Assembly (NCBI GenBank): GCA_024398075.1 | Contig: JAKSJM010000009.1 | Coordinates: forward strand, 1-64,000 | DNA length: 64,000 bases | Reading direction: 5' to 3' | DNA from: Bacteroidales bacterium | GTDB lineage: Bacteria; Bacteroidota; Bacteroidia; Bacteroidales; UBA932 | Shown here: in pieces, positions 40,285-49,832 of the stretch | Layout of the letters: the number at the start of each line of letters is the position of its first letter | Numbering within the stretch: position 1 is the first letter of the stretch | The notes under the pieces: generated by a model | Databases searched by the model: none | What the model was told of the DNA's origin: nothing | What the model saw: the letters and a program-made list of their open reading frames with translations, nothing else | Program-made: the position numbers and the translations under genes

Positions 40285-42684
40285 ATGGCAAAAAAGAAAA
40301 ATACTGCATCGGAAGGAACAGTAAACCTTGTCGACCTGTTCTTCTATTTGCTTAGCTACTGGTACTGGTTTGTGCTCGCTATAGCGATCTGCGCCGGTTT
40401 CCAGGCGTACAAATATGCTACATCCACCTTCGTGTACAGGAGCGATGCCCTCATCATCATCAAGGACCCTTCAAACACGAAGAGTGCCGCACGACTGGAC
40501 CAGTACAATAACCTCATCAACAAGACCAGCGTCACAAATGAGATCCTTCAGTTCAAGTCAAAGAAGCTGATGACTGATGTGGTGAAGAGACTCAATGCCG
40601 ATATCAGCTACAAGACAGATGTGAAGCTCAGACAGGTGGAGCTCTATAAGAACTCTCCAGTACTTGTGGCTCTTTCAGATACATTGAAATCAAGACAGTT
40701 CTCTTTCACGATGAGTCTCAAGGACCTTGGACATGCCACTCTTGAGATCGGAGGAAAGAAAAATGTTGTCAGCCTGAACGACACCATCCCCGCTATGGGT
40801 GGCTATATGGTGCTGGTTCCTACAGCAAATTGCAATGAGGAGTGGTTTGGCAAGGATATTTATGTGACGAAGAGCAATCCTGCTGATGTGGGTCAGGGCT
40901 TACTCTCTCGCCTCAGTATCCGTCAGACAGAAGATGATGCGTCAATTCTCAGCTTCACCCTCCAGGACTTCAACTCATGGAGAGCTACCGATGTACTGAA
41001 TACCCTCATCGTGATGTATAACGAAGAGGCTATCAGAGATAAGAATCAGGTGGCTATCAATACGGCGGAATTCATCGACGAGCGTATACGCATCATCGGT
41101 CAGGAGCTTGGAGATGTGGAGAATGAACTCCAGTCCTATAAGGCGTCTCACCGCATTCTTGATGCTGCAGAGTCAGGTTCGCAGTTCCTCACAGAGAGCC
41201 GTGAGTCCAATGCGGCGCTTCTTGAAGTTGAGACCAAGCTTCGTCTTGCGAACTACATAAAGGACTATATTGCGGACCAGTCGAAATCCAAGTCCACCAT
41301 TCCAAACAATACAGGTCTTGATGAACTTCGTATCGAGGGTTTGATCAACCAGTATAACAACACCCTGATGAACCGCGACAGGCTGGTCGCAGAGAGTAGC
41401 GAGGAGAGCCCAGTAATCCAGGGCATAGACAAGAACCTCGAGTCTATGCGTGGAAATATCATGCAGTCTCTGGATAACCTTGTTCTCAGCCTCGAAGTTA
41501 AGCGTAACGATTTGTCTGCAAGGGAGAAAGCCGCTATATCGAAGTTCTCGCAGATGCCTTCTGCTGCAAAGGAAATGCTCTCCATCGAGCGTCAGCAGAA
41601 GATCAAGGAGACCCTTTATCTCTATCTTCTGAATAGACGTGAGGAGAATGCGCTTACTCAGGCGATGGTGGATAACAATGCTCGTATCATTGACCCTGCA
41701 GAGAGTTCTTATGTTCATATCTTCCCTAACAAGAAGAAGATGATACTTCTCGGTGTTCTCATCGGACTTCTGATTCCTGCGATAATTCTTCTCGCCAGAC
41801 TCTTCCTTGACACAAAGGTTCGTACCAGAAAGGAAGTGGAAGAGGCTTTGGACGTTCCATTTGTCGGTGAGATTCCAGAGGCAAATAGAACCCGCAAGGA
41901 CAAGAAGAAGAATAAGGACAAAGTCCTGTTCTACGACAGGAAGAGCAAGGGTATACTTACTGAGTCGCTTAGAAGTCTGTGTACAAACATTGATTTCATG
42001 CGTAAGGAAGGAACTGAAGGTCAGGTGATAACGGTGTCTTCTTTCAATGTGGGCGCAGGAAAGAGTTTCACGACCCTTAACATGGCGGCATGTTTCGCAG
42101 ACAATAAGAAGAGGGTGGTTCTTGTCGATCTTGACCTTAGAAAGAGAAGCCTTTCTCGTAGACTTGGTGTCGGCCACAAGACGAAGGGCGTTTCAAACTA
42201 TCTCTATGATAGTGCGTTGAACCTTTCAGATGTGCTGAGGTTCAATGTCATCAGTGGCATTGACGTCATCCCTGCTGGTATGATTCCGCCAAATCCAGTG
42301 GAGCTTCTTCGCCGTCAGAGACTTGATACTCTCTTTGCTGAACTCAGGAAGATGTATGACTACGTGATCATTGACAATGTCCCAGTGGACATCGTTGCCG
42401 ACTCAACCGTCATCAACAGAGTAGTTGATACCACCTTGTTCGTGATTCGTGCGGGTGCCATCGATCGTCGTATGCTTGCCCAGCTTGACAAGATGTACGA
42501 GGAGGAAAGATTCAATAACCTCGGTGTAATCCTGAATGGTACTTCTCCTAGCGGCCGATATGGCTACAACTATGGTTACGGTTATGGCTATGGCTATGGT
42601 TACGGCTACGGCTATGGCTACGGTTATGGTTATGGCTATGGTGAGCAGGAAGAGGCCGGAGAGGAAGAGAAGCTGGACGCATAA
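40285..42684 (+). CDS. polysaccharide co-polymerase / tyrosine kinase (Wzc-like)
   Basis: A 799-aa protein from ATG 40285. N-terminal Wzz domain between two transmembrane helices (about 30-50 and 485-510), long coiled coils, then a cytoplasmic BY-kinase: SSFNVGAGKSFTTLN (Walker A), VVLVDLDLRK (Walker A'), YVIIDNVPVD (Walker B). The C-terminus is a run of fourteen Tyr-x dipeptides, almost all Tyr-Gly, then an acidic end. In Wzc the C-terminal tyrosine cluster is autophosphorylated and controls polymer length. Works with the Wza-like lipoprotein. Confidence 0.95.
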   Translation: MAKKKNTASEGTVNLVDLFFYLLSYWYWFVLAIAICAGFQAYKYATSTFVYRSDALIIIKDPSNTKSAARLDQYNNLINKTSVTNEILQFKSKKLMTDVVKRLNADISYKTDVKLRQVELYKNSPVLVALSDTLKSRQFSFTMSLKDLGHATLEIGGKKNVVSLNDTIPAMGGYMVLVPTANCNEEWFGKDIYVTKSNPADVGQGLLSRLSIRQTEDDASILSFTLQDFNSWRATDVLNTLIVMYNEEAIRDKNQVAINTAEFIDERIRIIGQELGDVENELQSYKASHRILDAAESGSQFLTESRESNAALLEVETKLRLANYIKDYIADQSKSKSTIPNNTGLDELRIEGLINQYNNTLMNRDRLVAESSEESPVIQGIDKNLESMRGNIMQSLDNLVLSLEVKRNDLSAREKAAISKFSQMPSAAKEMLSIERQQKIKETLYLYLLNRREENALTQAMVDNNARIIDPAESSYVHIFPNKKKMILLGVLIGLLIPAIILLARLFLDTKVRTRKEVEEALDVPFVGEIPEANRTRKDKKKNKDKVLFYDRKSKGILTESLRSLCTNIDFMRKEGTEGQVITVSSFNVGAGKSFTTLNMAACFADNKKRVVLVDLDLRKRSLSRRLGVGHKTKGVSNYLYDSALNLSDVLRFNVISGIDVIPAGMIPPNPVELLRRQRLDTLFAELRKMYDYVIIDNVPVDIVADSTVINRVVDTTLFVIRAGAIDRRMLAQLDKMYEEERFNNLGVILNGTSPSGRYGYNYGYGYGYGYGYGYGYGYGYGYGYGEQEEAGEEEKLDA
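42559..42642 (+). repeat. in-frame TAYGGY hexanucleotide repeat in the kinase tail
   Basis: Fourteen consecutive 6-bp units encoding Tyr-Gly (one Tyr-Asn). Each unit differs only at third codon positions. Gain or loss of 6-bp units would change the number of tyrosines without a frameshift. Confidence 0.95.
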
Positions 42685-42702
42685 CGACTAAAGATTTGAC
42701 CT

Positions 42703-43212
42703 ATGACGATTGCTGTAGACTTTGATGGAACTATAGTTGAGCACTGCTATCCGGAGATTGGCAGGGAAGAGCCGTTCGCTATCGATACGCTCAAGAAACT
42801 TGCTGCTGACGGCCACAGACTCATCCTCTGGACTGTTCGTGAAGGAAAACTCCTGGACGATGCGGTGAACTTCTGCCATGAACGTGGACTGGACTTTTAC
42901 GCTGTCAATTCAGACTATCCAGGGGGCTCCTGGAATGAGAATGCACAGCGCAAGGTGGTGGTTGACATGTACATTGACGACAGAAATCTCGGTGGTATAC
43001 CAGACTGGAACACCATCTATGAGATGATCACTGCTCACTTGTCCTATGCTGACTTGCTGGAGCGTGCATCGTCAGGCGTCGGCACGGAAATTCATAGTGG
43101 TACCTTCAAGGAGAAGAAAAACTCACGCGGAAAGCGTAGACACCGTAGGAGTTTTATCGGCAGGATCATTGATCGCTGTCGCGAGGCAAGAAGCAAATTC
43201 TCACGCAGATAA
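42703..43212 (+). CDS. HAD-like hydrolase (BT0820-type)
   Basis: A 169-aa protein with a compact HAD phosphatase core: AVDFDGTIVE (motif I, nucleophile D6), ILWTVREG (motif II Thr), and VVVDMYIDDRNLGG (motif IV). The last ~35 aa are strongly basic (KKNSRGKRRHRRSF...), which could bind nucleic acid or membrane phosphates. Last gene of the exopolysaccharide operon (18-nt gap after the kinase), closed by a terminator. Possible sugar-phosphate phosphatase; substrate unknown. Confidence 0.82.
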   Translation: MTIAVDFDGTIVEHCYPEIGREEPFAIDTLKKLAADGHRLILWTVREGKLLDDAVNFCHERGLDFYAVNSDYPGGSWNENAQRKVVVDMYIDDRNLGGIPDWNTIYEMITAHLSYADLLERASSGVGTEIHSGTFKEKKNSRGKRRHRRSFIGRIIDRCREARSKFSRR

Positions 43213-43216
43213 CAGT

Positions 43217-43243
43217 AAGGGCGCTCCTCATCGGGGCGCCCTT
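43217..43243. terminator. bidirectional hairpin between convergent genes
   Basis: Perfect 8-bp arms AAGGGCGC (43217-43224) and GCGCCCTT (43236-43243) with an 11-nt loop. The following tract is only moderately T-rich. Confidence 0.65.
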
Positions 43244-43264
43244 CATCATTATCTGGACTATGTC

Positions 43265-44230
43265 CTAAATTTCTTCCTTGATGTTATAATGGTTTCGTTC
43301 AGAAGAACTTCTGGCTATCATCTCTCCTACGAAACCAGCCAGGAACAGCATTACTCCTATCACTACGGCAAGAAGTGCCAGATAGAAGAGAGGCTGGTCT
43401 GTGACTGCACGGTAGTGAACGTGCTGCGCCTGGTGGATCAGCTTCGCGGCTATGATCCAGATAGTCATCACGAATCCGACCAGGAACATGAATATGCCTG
43501 AGTATCCGAAGAAATGCATAGGCTTCTTCCCGAATGTGCTGAGGAACCACAGCGACATGAGGTCCAGGAAACCATTGACAAATCTCTCGAGACCGAACTT
43601 GCTCTTGCCATACTTGCGCTTCTGGTGATGAACTGGCTTCTCGGTGATGCGGGTGTAGCCGGCATTCTTCGCAAGGTATGGGATATAGCGATGCATTTCA
43701 CCATACACTTCGATGTCCTTCACCACTTCGTGCCTGTATGCCTTGATTCCGCAGTTCATGTCGTGCAGCTTAATGCCCGTGATCTTGCGAGCTGTGGCAT
43801 TGTACAGTTTCGAAGGTAGGTTCTTTGTGAGTTTGTTGTCCTGACGATGCTGCTTCCATCCAGAGACGACATCCCAGTCGTCTTCGACTATCATTCTGTA
43901 CATCTCTGGCAGCTCTTCAGGAGAGTCCTGCAGGTCGGCGTCCATCGTGCAGATGACGCGGCCCTCGGCTCTCGCGAATCCGCAGTAGAGGGCCGCTGAC
44001 TTGCCATAATTTCTACGGAAACGTATGCCCTTGAATGCTGGATTCCCATTGGCAATGCCCTCGACAGCCTTCCACGACTCGTCGGTGCTGCCGTCGTCCA
44101 CCATGATGACCTCGTAGCTGAAGCCTTTTTCGGTCATCACCTTCTCAATCCACTTGGCGAGTTCAGGTAGTGACTCCGCTTCATTGAAAAGTGGGACAAT
44201 GATGGAAATGTCGTAAGTGTATTCTTTCAT
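43265..44230 (-). CDS. glycosyltransferase family 2 with C-terminal membrane segments
   Basis: A 321-aa GT-A glycosyltransferase: SIIVPLFNEAESLPEL, VIMVDDGSTDES, CTMDADLQDSPEELPEM (DxD) and a C-terminal pair of transmembrane helices (FGYSGIFMFLVGFVMTIWIIAAKL, LALLAVVIGVMLFLAGFVGEM). This is the DPM1/GtrB/ArnC-like group that loads a sugar onto polyprenyl phosphate. It starts exactly where the DUF4199 gene stops (shared base), a pairing typical of Bacteroidota. Confidence 0.93.
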   Translation of the reverse strand: MKEYTYDISIIVPLFNEAESLPELAKWIEKVMTEKGFSYEVIMVDDGSTDESWKAVEGIANGNPAFKGIRFRRNYGKSAALYCGFARAEGRVICTMDADLQDSPEELPEMYRMIVEDDWDVVSGWKQHRQDNKLTKNLPSKLYNATARKITGIKLHDMNCGIKAYRHEVVKDIEVYGEMHRYIPYLAKNAGYTRITEKPVHHQKRKYGKSKFGLERFVNGFLDLMSLWFLSTFGKKPMHFFGYSGIFMFLVGFVMTIWIIAAKLIHQAQHVHYRAVTDQPLFYLALLAVVIGVMLFLAGFVGEMIARSSSERNHYNIKEEI

Positions 44231-44778
44231 TACTGCTGGTCAAATGGATTCTGGGATGGGATGTTCTTTGAGAGGATGGCGGAAAGAATGGTGCCAAACA
44301 GGCTGCAGTAGATCAGGTTTGCAAAGAACGAGATCTGCGGTAGCTTGCCGCCCACCTGCTCGAGTGTCTCCGTGATGCTAGGGTCGATGGATGAGTACTG
44401 CTCGGCTGCCAGCTGCATGGCCTCTGTGAAGATGTCTGGGTTGATGACTGTCACGAAAAGCAGGTACATGCCTGAGTAGATGAGTGCTGAAAGCAATGCT
44501 GCAGCGGCTCCGAAGCGGAAGGTGTCAGAGTTGTCCACCTCACTATGCGCTGAGGCAAATCTCTTCATGCCGGATTTCATCACGTAGATGCAACCCACGA
44601 ACTTGGCTATCCACAGCAGGAAGCTTACTACTGAGATGATCATGGCCAATGCTACCTTTTCCGTGCCCTGCGACATCAAGTTTGACAATGCAAAGTATGT
44701 ACAAGAGATGACGCCAAGCATCAGTCCCAATGTTCCAGCTGCGTTCCAGAATTCTCCGCGAGTGTATTTTTCTTCCAT
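44230..44778 (-). CDS. DUF4199 membrane protein
   Basis: A 182-aa protein with four hydrophobic segments (TLGLMLGVISCTYFALSNL; VALAMIISVVSFLLWIAKFVGCIYV; FGAAAALLSALIYSGMYLLFVTVI; ISFFANLIYCSLFGTILSAIL) and a VMKSGMKRFASAHSEVDNSDTFRFG linker, matching DUF4199. No function has been shown for the family; the constant neighbour is the GT2 gene downstream, so a role in glycolipid handling is possible. Confidence 0.9.
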   Translation of the reverse strand: MEEKYTRGEFWNAAGTLGLMLGVISCTYFALSNLMSQGTEKVALAMIISVVSFLLWIAKFVGCIYVMKSGMKRFASAHSEVDNSDTFRFGAAAALLSALIYSGMYLLFVTVINPDIFTEAMQLAAEQYSSIDPSITETLEQVGGKLPQISFFANLIYCSLFGTILSAILSKNIPSQNPFDQQ

Positions 44779-44799
44779 ATCGATATGCTCTATTTAGGG

Positions 44800-44827
44800 C
44801 AAAGATATAAAAAAATATGTATCTTTG
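44800..44827. promoter_or_regulatory. divergent -7 boxes for DUF4199-GT2 and thrS operons
   Basis: CAAAGATA at 44800-44807 is TATCTTTG on the minus strand, 22 nt before the DUF4199 ATG. TATCTTTG at 44820-44827 on the + strand serves thrS with a ~90-nt leader. Neither has a clean -33 TTTG. Confidence 0.65.
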
Positions 44828-44834
44828 TACTCTT

Positions 44835-44891
44835 GACTAATAACTATGGCTAGCCAAGTTCAAGTACTTGGTTTGTAAATACTGGTTAGTC
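44835..44891 (+). promoter_or_regulatory. structured 5' leader of thrS
   Basis: An inner hairpin CCAAGT (44854-44859) / ACTTGG (44866-44871) is nested within outer arms GACTAA (44835-44840) / TTAGTC (44886-44891), 33 nt before the thrS start. It could mediate autoregulation, as the tRNA-like leader does in E. coli thrS. No T-box motif is present. Confidence 0.45.
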
Positions 44892-44924
44892 CGATTTTAT
44901 TACTGTTAAAATTTAGAGATTTTT

Positions 44925-46883
44925 ATGATCAACATCACGTTTCCTGATGGTAGCGTCAAGTCCTTCGAGGAGGGCGTAAGCGCTTACGAAATCGCTGAAA
45001 GCATCAGCCCAAGGCTTGCGGCTGAGGTGCTTGCAGCAAGTGTCAAGTACGAGGATGCCCCAGCAGAGTCAAAGGGTATCGTCATGGACTTGACCAGACC
45101 TATTGTAAAGAATGCGAAGGTCAGCCTCCTCAAGTGGGAGGACGATGACGCGAAGAGGGTTTTCTGGCATTCATCGTCACACCTTCTCGCAGAGGCTCTC
45201 GAGTCACTTTTCCCTGGTGTCAAGTTCGGCATCGGACCAGCTATAGAGAACGGATTCTACTATGATGTAGACCTTAACGGCCAGACTATCTCAGAGGCCG
45301 ATTTCGCGAAGATCGAGAAGAAGATGCTCGAGCTTGCTCGCGGAAAGGAGGATTTCAAGCGTATCGACGTATCTAAGGCTGAGGCTCTCGAGTATTTCAC
45401 CCAGAAGGGCGATCAGTACAAGTGCGAGCTCATCAGCGAGCTTGAGGACGGTACTATTACATATTATGAGAATGGTCAGTTCACCGATCTTTGCCGTGGA
45501 CCACACCTCAAGAATACAGAGGTTATCAAGGCCGTGAAGCTCACTGCCATTGCTGGTGCATACTGGAGAGGTGATGAGAAGCGTCAGCAGCTTACCCGTA
45601 TCTATGGTATCACCTTCCCTAAGAAGTCTATGCTCGATGAGTATGTAGTCATGATGGAAGAGGCCAAGAAGCGTGACCATAGAAAGCTCGGTAAGGAGAT
45701 GGAACTCTTCACATTCTCTTCACGTGTAGGTCTTGGACTTCCTCTTTGGCTCCCACGTGGTGCTGTCATGAGAAATATCCTTGAGAATTTCCTCCGTCAG
45801 AAGCAGGCTGAGCTCGGTTACCTTCCTGTAGTTACTCCACATATCGGAGCAAAGGATCTTTACGTAACTTCAGGTCATTATGCTAAGTATGGCAAGGATT
45901 CATTCCAGCCTATCCATACCCCACAGGAGGGTGAGGAGTATATGCTTAAGCCAATGAACTGCCCTCATCACTGTGAGATCTTCCGTTCATCACCTCGTTC
46001 ATACAAGGATCTCCCACTCAGATTTGCTGAGTTCGGAACTGTGTATCGTTATGAGCAGAGCGGTGAGCTCCATGGATTGACACGTGTACGTGGATTTACA
46101 CAGGATGATGCGCACCTTTTCTGCCGTCCTGACCAGCTTCAGGAGGAGTTCGAGAAGGTAATTGACCTTATCCTCTACGTGTTCAAGACCTTGAACATGA
46201 CAGAGTACATGGCTCAGGTTTCACTTCGTGATCCAAATAACAAGACCAAGTATATCGGTACAGATGAGAACTGGAACAAGGCTGAAGCTGCCATCATCGA
46301 GGCTGCTCAGAAGAAGGGTCTCAAGACTGTAGTGGAGCTTGGTGAGGCAGCATTCTACGGCCCTAAGCTTGACTTCATGGTCAAGGATGCTCTTGGTCGT
46401 CGTTGGCAGCTTGGTACTATCCAGGTTGACTATAACCTCCCTGAGAGATTCCAGCTTGAGTTCACTGACGCAGATGGTTCTAAGAAGCGTCCTGTCATGA
46501 TCCATAGAGCACCATTTGGCTCTATCGAGAGATTCACTGCGGTCGTTCTTGAGCACACTGCAGGACATCTTCCTGTATGGCTTGCTCCTGATCAGGTCAA
46601 GGTCCTTCCAGTCAGCGAAAAATATGCTGATTATGCAGAAAAAGTTTGTAGTTTGCTGAAAAATAGCGATATTCGCGCTTCCATAGACAGCCGAAACGAG
46701 ACTCTCGGCAAGAGAATTCGTGAGATTTCTCTTCTCAGAGTGCCTGTTTTGGTGATTGTCGGTGAGAAGGAGAGCGCTGACGGCACAGTTTCTGTACGTC
46801 TTGAAGGCGCAGATCAGGGCTCTATGACAATCGCTGGTTTCGTTGACTTCTTGAAGGCTAAGGTAGCTGAAGAGTTGTCATAA
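44925..46883 (+). CDS. thrS: threonine--tRNA ligase
   Basis: A 652-aa class II synthetase of full length: N-terminal TGS domain (about 1-62), editing domain ([11 protein letters not shown]), catalytic core with motif 2 ([25 protein letters not shown]), the zinc-binding [10 protein letters not shown], motif 3 ([11 protein letters not shown]) and the C-terminal anticodon-binding domain. Charges tRNA-Thr in the cytoplasm. Followed by infC, rpmI and rplT as in many bacteria; a structured leader precedes it. Confidence 0.98.
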   Translation: MINITFPDGSVKSFEEGVSAYEIAESISPRLAAEVLAASVKYEDAPAESKGIVMDLTRPIVKNAKVSLLKWEDDDAKRVFWHSSSHLLAEALESLFPGVKFGIGPAIENGFYYDVDLNGQTISEADFAKIEKKMLELARGKEDFKRIDVSKAEALEYFTQKGDQYKCELISELEDGTITYYENGQFTDLCRGPHLKNTEVIKAVKLTAIAGAYWRGDEKRQQLTRIYGITFPKKSMLDEYVVMMEEAKKRDHRKLGKEMELFTFSSRVGLGLPLWLPRGAVMRNILENFLRQKQAELGYLPVVTPHIGAKDLYVTSGHYAKYGKDSFQPIHTPQEGEEYMLKPMNCPHHCEIFRSSPRSYKDLPLRFAEFGTVYRYEQSGELHGLTRVRGFTQDDAHLFCRPDQLQEEFEKVIDLILYVFKTLNMTEYMAQVSLRDPNNKTKYIGTDENWNKAEAAIIEAAQKKGLKTVVELGEAAFYGPKLDFMVKDALGRRWQLGTIQVDYNLPERFQLEFTDADGSKKRPVMIHRAPFGSIERFTAVVLEHTAGHLPVWLAPDQVKVLPVSEKYADYAEKVCSLLKNSDIRASIDSRNETLGKRIREISLLRVPVLVIVGEKESADGTVSVRLEGADQGSMTIAGFVDFLKAKVAEELS

Positions 46884-46918
46884 ACTGTGGAATATACTTA
46901 TTATTAACAATTTATTTT

Positions 46919-46935
46919 AGGAGGACTTTTTTATC
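46919..46935 (+). promoter_or_regulatory. strong Shine-Dalgarno and AUC start of infC
   Basis: AGGAGG, 8 nt (ACTTTTTT), ATC. A full Shine-Dalgarno is unusual for Bacteroidota genes and probably compensates for the rare start codon. Confidence 0.85.
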
Positions 46936-47532
46936 GCAGCACCTTTTAAACCGGCTCCACGTCCAGCAGGACCGAAGCCAAATGGTCAAAGATCACGCGG
47001 TCCCGTTCAGAAGAAGGACGAGAACGAGTTGAACATCAATGAAGAGATCAGAGCTCTTCAGGTACGTCTTGTAGGGGATAATATCCCTGAGCAGGGCATT
47101 TATCCGACATCCAAGGCACTTGCTTTGGCGGATGAACTTGGTCTTGATCTGGTGGAGATAAGCGACAAGGCGGATCCTCCTGTATGCAAGATACTCGACT
47201 ACCAGAAATATCTCTATCAGCAGAAGAAGAAAGCTAAGGAGATGAAGTCGAACTCTGCGAAGATTGTGATCAAGGAGATCCGTTTCGGTCCAAACACAGA
47301 TGAGCATGACTTCCAGTTCAAGCTGAAGCACGCTCAGGAGTTCCTTCAGGAGGGCTCCAAGGTGAAGGCCACTATCTTCTTCAGAGGACGTTCCATCATG
47401 TTCGCTGATCAGGGAGAGAAGCAGCTCCTTCGTTTCGCCGTTGAGCTCGAGGAGTATGGTAGAGCAGAGAACATGCCCAAGCTTGAGGGCAAACGTATGT
47501 CTCTGATGCTTGCACCTATCAAGAAGAAGTAA
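46933..47532 (+). CDS. infC: translation initiation factor IF-3, AUC start
   Basis: A 199-aa IF-3: N-terminal domain NINEEIRALQVRLVGDNIPEQG..., linker QKKKAKEMKS, C-terminal domain IKEIRFGPNTDEHDFQFKLKHAQEFL and ending MSLMLAPIKKK. Start: a TAG stop at 46918-46920 closes the frame upstream, and no in-frame ATG or GTG precedes the conserved NINEEIR. ATC at 46933 follows an AGGAGG (46919-46924) at an 8-nt spacing. An AUC start is subject to discrimination by IF-3 itself, the known autoregulation of E. coli infC (AUU). The in-frame TTG at 47029 would remove the ~32-aa basic lead and has no ribosome-binding site. Confidence 0.93.
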   Translation: MAAPFKPAPRPAGPKPNGQRSRGPVQKKDENELNINEEIRALQVRLVGDNIPEQGIYPTSKALALADELGLDLVEISDKADPPVCKILDYQKYLYQQKKKAKEMKSNSAKIVIKEIRFGPNTDEHDFQFKLKHAQEFLQEGSKVKATIFFRGRSIMFADQGEKQLLRFAVELEEYGRAENMPKLEGKRMSLMLAPIKKK

Positions 47533-47578
47533 TCCTCAAGGAGGATACTATATTATTAACAATTAAAATTAACAAAAA

Positions 47579-47773
47579 ATGGCAAAGCTTAAGACTGTTT
47601 CCGGTGCCAAAAAGCGTTTCGCGCTTACCGGATCGGGCAAAATCAAGAGAAAGCACGCTTATCACAGCCACATTCTCACCAAGAAGACTAAGAAGCAGAA
47701 GAGAAACCTCGATCACTTCGCATGCCTTGAGAAGGTAGATTACGGTCGTGTAAAAGAGATGCTCGTTCTCTAG
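47579..47773 (+). CDS. rpmI: 50S ribosomal protein L35
   Basis: A 64-aa, highly basic protein with the L35 pattern: [42 protein letters not shown] and a C-terminal helix ending VKEMLVL. Full length. Lies 46 nt after infC and 86 nt before rplT in the conserved infC-rpmI-rplT order. Part of the large subunit. Confidence 0.97.
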   Translation: MAKLKTVSGAKKRFALTGSGKIKRKHAYHSHILTKKTKKQKRNLDHFACLEKVDYGRVKEMLVL

Positions 47774-47859
47774 TCATCAATCATTTAAAGTAAAACTTTG
47801 GATGCGCAGTCAGAAAGAACTTCGTGATGAAGTCACTGCCTCCATAAAAAAACAAAATT

Positions 47860-48204
47860 ATGCCAAGATCAGTAAATTCAGTTGCTTCAAGGGCACGCCG
47901 CAAGAAGATTCTCAAGAGAACCCGCGGTAACTTCCTGTCAAGAAGAAATGTTTGGACGGTTGCGAAGAACACCTACGAGAAAGGTCTTACCTACGCATAC
48001 CGTGACCGTAAAGCTAAGAAGCGCAACTTCCGCGCTCTTTGGATTCAGAGAATTAACGCAGCATGCCGTCAGTATGGCGTTACCTATTCTCAGTTTATGG
48101 GCAAACTTGCTAAGCAGAACATCGGTCTCAACCGTAAGGTGCTCGCAGACCTTGCTATGAATAATCCTCAGGCATTTGAGGCTATCATCAATTCTGTAAA
48201 GTAG
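47860..48204 (+). CDS. rplT: 50S ribosomal protein L20
   Basis: A 114-aa protein of normal length: [42 protein letters not shown] and the globular end [23 protein letters not shown]. Binds 23S rRNA early in assembly and in some bacteria represses the rpmI-rplT mRNA. The 86-nt gap before it holds a short hairpin (ACTTCGTGATGAAGT), which may reflect such control. Confidence 0.98.
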   Translation: MPRSVNSVASRARRKKILKRTRGNFLSRRNVWTVAKNTYEKGLTYAYRDRKAKKRNFRALWIQRINAACRQYGVTYSQFMGKLAKQNIGLNRKVLADLAMNNPQAFEAIINSVK

Positions 48205-48213
48205 TTTGTAACT

Positions 48214-49557
48214 GTGAGCGTTAAGGAATTGGTCCACAACAAATGGGTGAAGTTCTCGTTTTGGGCGCTTCTCTATACACTGTGGGTCATATGGCTCGGA
48301 AACTTCTGGTGGCTGCTCGGACTCATTGTAGTCTTTGACCTCTTCATTACGAAGAAAGTCAAGTGGGCGTTCTGGCAGAAGACTTACAAGGAAGGAGAAA
48401 AGAGAAATGCACTTCTCGACTGGCTGGATGCCATCATCTTTGCCGTCATCGTTGTGACTTTCGTTAATACCTTCTTTTTCCAGGCCTTCAAGATTCCTTC
48501 TTCCTCCATGGAGAGTTCTCTCTTGACGGGAGATCATCTCTTTGTAGACAAGCTTACTTATGGCCCTAGAGTCCCACAGACTCCGCTTACCATACCTTTC
48601 ACACATAATCAGATTTTTGGAAAGGAGTCATATTCGACACTGATTCAGAATGATTACAGAAGACTGAAGGGTTTCCGTAAGGTCGAGAACGGCGACTGTG
48701 TCGTATTCTGTTTCCCAGATGGAGACACAGTGCTCACCAAGGCTCCGGTAGATGATTATTACACCCTTACCCGTATACTCGGAAAGGATTTCGTCGAGGA
48801 AAAACTTGGACCGGTCGTAGTGAGACCAGCTGACAAGAAAGACCACTATGTAAAAAGATGCGTAGCCACTCCAGGTGATACGCTCCAGGTGATAGATGGT
48901 TTGGTTTGGATAAATTCTGAGAAACAGGAGGTTTATCCGGGTGTTCAGCTCACTTACACTGTGAAGACCAAAGGTCAGAAGATAAATACAAAGTTCATTG
49001 AAGAATTAGGACTCAACCAGAGCGAGCTCTACTATTCACCAGCACTTCCGGGATATCCCGCTATGCCGCTGACAGAGTCTATGCTCGAGAAGATCAAGGG
49101 CCTTTCGGCTGTTGAGAGTGTTGAGCCAAACCTCGAGAAGGAGGTGGAGCAGGATCCTTATTCACTTGTATTCCCATTTGAAAGGGAGTATGGCTGGACC
49201 AGGGACTACTTCGGACCACTTGTTATCCCTCAGAAGGGAGTGACAGTGGAACTTACCACCGAGAACCTTCCACTCTATCGCAGACTTATCTCTGTGTATG
49301 AGGGACATGACCTTAAGGTCAATGGCGAGGATATCTTCATTGATGGAGTAAGAGCTCATGAGTATACATTCGCACAGGATTATTACTTTATGATGGGAGA
49401 CAACAGACACAATTCCCTCGACTCAAGGTACTGGGGATTTGTTCCTGAAGATCATGTGGTCGGAAGACCTGCGATCATTTGGCTCTCAACTGACAAGTAC
49501 GGAAAGTTTCCAAAGAACATCAGATGGAAGCGTTTCCTGAAAATTGTAAAAAATTAA
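48214..49557 (+). CDS. lepB: signal peptidase I
   Basis: A 447-aa, Bacteroidota-type long signal peptidase I, starting at GTG. Two or three N-terminal transmembrane segments; box B with the catalytic Ser in IPSSSMESSLLTGDHLFVDK (about residues 92-112); catalytic Lys in HYVKRCVATPGDTL; box E MMGDNRHNSLDSRYWGFVP. A ~150-aa insert between boxes D and E is usual for this phylum. Cleaves signal peptides on the periplasmic face. Follows rplT after 9 nt. Confidence 0.95.
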   Translation: MSVKELVHNKWVKFSFWALLYTLWVIWLGNFWWLLGLIVVFDLFITKKVKWAFWQKTYKEGEKRNALLDWLDAIIFAVIVVTFVNTFFFQAFKIPSSSMESSLLTGDHLFVDKLTYGPRVPQTPLTIPFTHNQIFGKESYSTLIQNDYRRLKGFRKVENGDCVVFCFPDGDTVLTKAPVDDYYTLTRILGKDFVEEKLGPVVVRPADKKDHYVKRCVATPGDTLQVIDGLVWINSEKQEVYPGVQLTYTVKTKGQKINTKFIEELGLNQSELYYSPALPGYPAMPLTESMLEKIKGLSAVESVEPNLEKEVEQDPYSLVFPFEREYGWTRDYFGPLVIPQKGVTVELTTENLPLYRRLISVYEGHDLKVNGEDIFIDGVRAHEYTFAQDYYFMMGDNRHNSLDSRYWGFVPEDHVVGRPAIIWLSTDKYGKFPKNIRWKRFLKIVKN

Positions 49558-49578
49558 AAATTAAAAAAGTATAAAGTT

Positions 49579-49821
49579 ATGGCAAAGGTTTGTCAGATCA
49601 CAGGCAGAAAGAGAATGAAAGGCAACAATGTGGCCCATTCTAAGCTTCGCACCAAGCGCGACTTCTCCCTCAATCTCAAGACCAAGAAGTTCTGGTCAGA
49701 GGAAGAGCAGAGATTCATCACATTGAAGGTATCTACAAAGGGTATGCGTATCATCGAGAAGAATGGTCTCGAGGCTACTCTTAAGGATGCACAGAAGAAA
49801 GGATTAATTAACCTTGTTTAA
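49579..49821 (+). CDS. rpmB: 50S ribosomal protein L28
   Basis: An 80-aa protein beginning [28 protein letters not shown], the L28 signature, of usual length. Heads the rpmB-rpmG-DUF4295-ftsY run characteristic of Bacteroidota. An A/T-rich 20-nt spacer separates it from lepB. Confidence 0.97.
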   Translation: MAKVCQITGRKRMKGNNVAHSKLRTKRDFSLNLKTKKFWSEEEQRFITLKVSTKGMRIIEKNGLEATLKDAQKKGLINLV

Positions 49822-49832
49822 TTTCGTTCATT

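Noticed and set aside
44835..44891. A T-box riboswitch upstream of thrS
   Set aside because: No T-box sequence or specifier-loop arrangement is visible, and T-boxes are not expected in this phylum.
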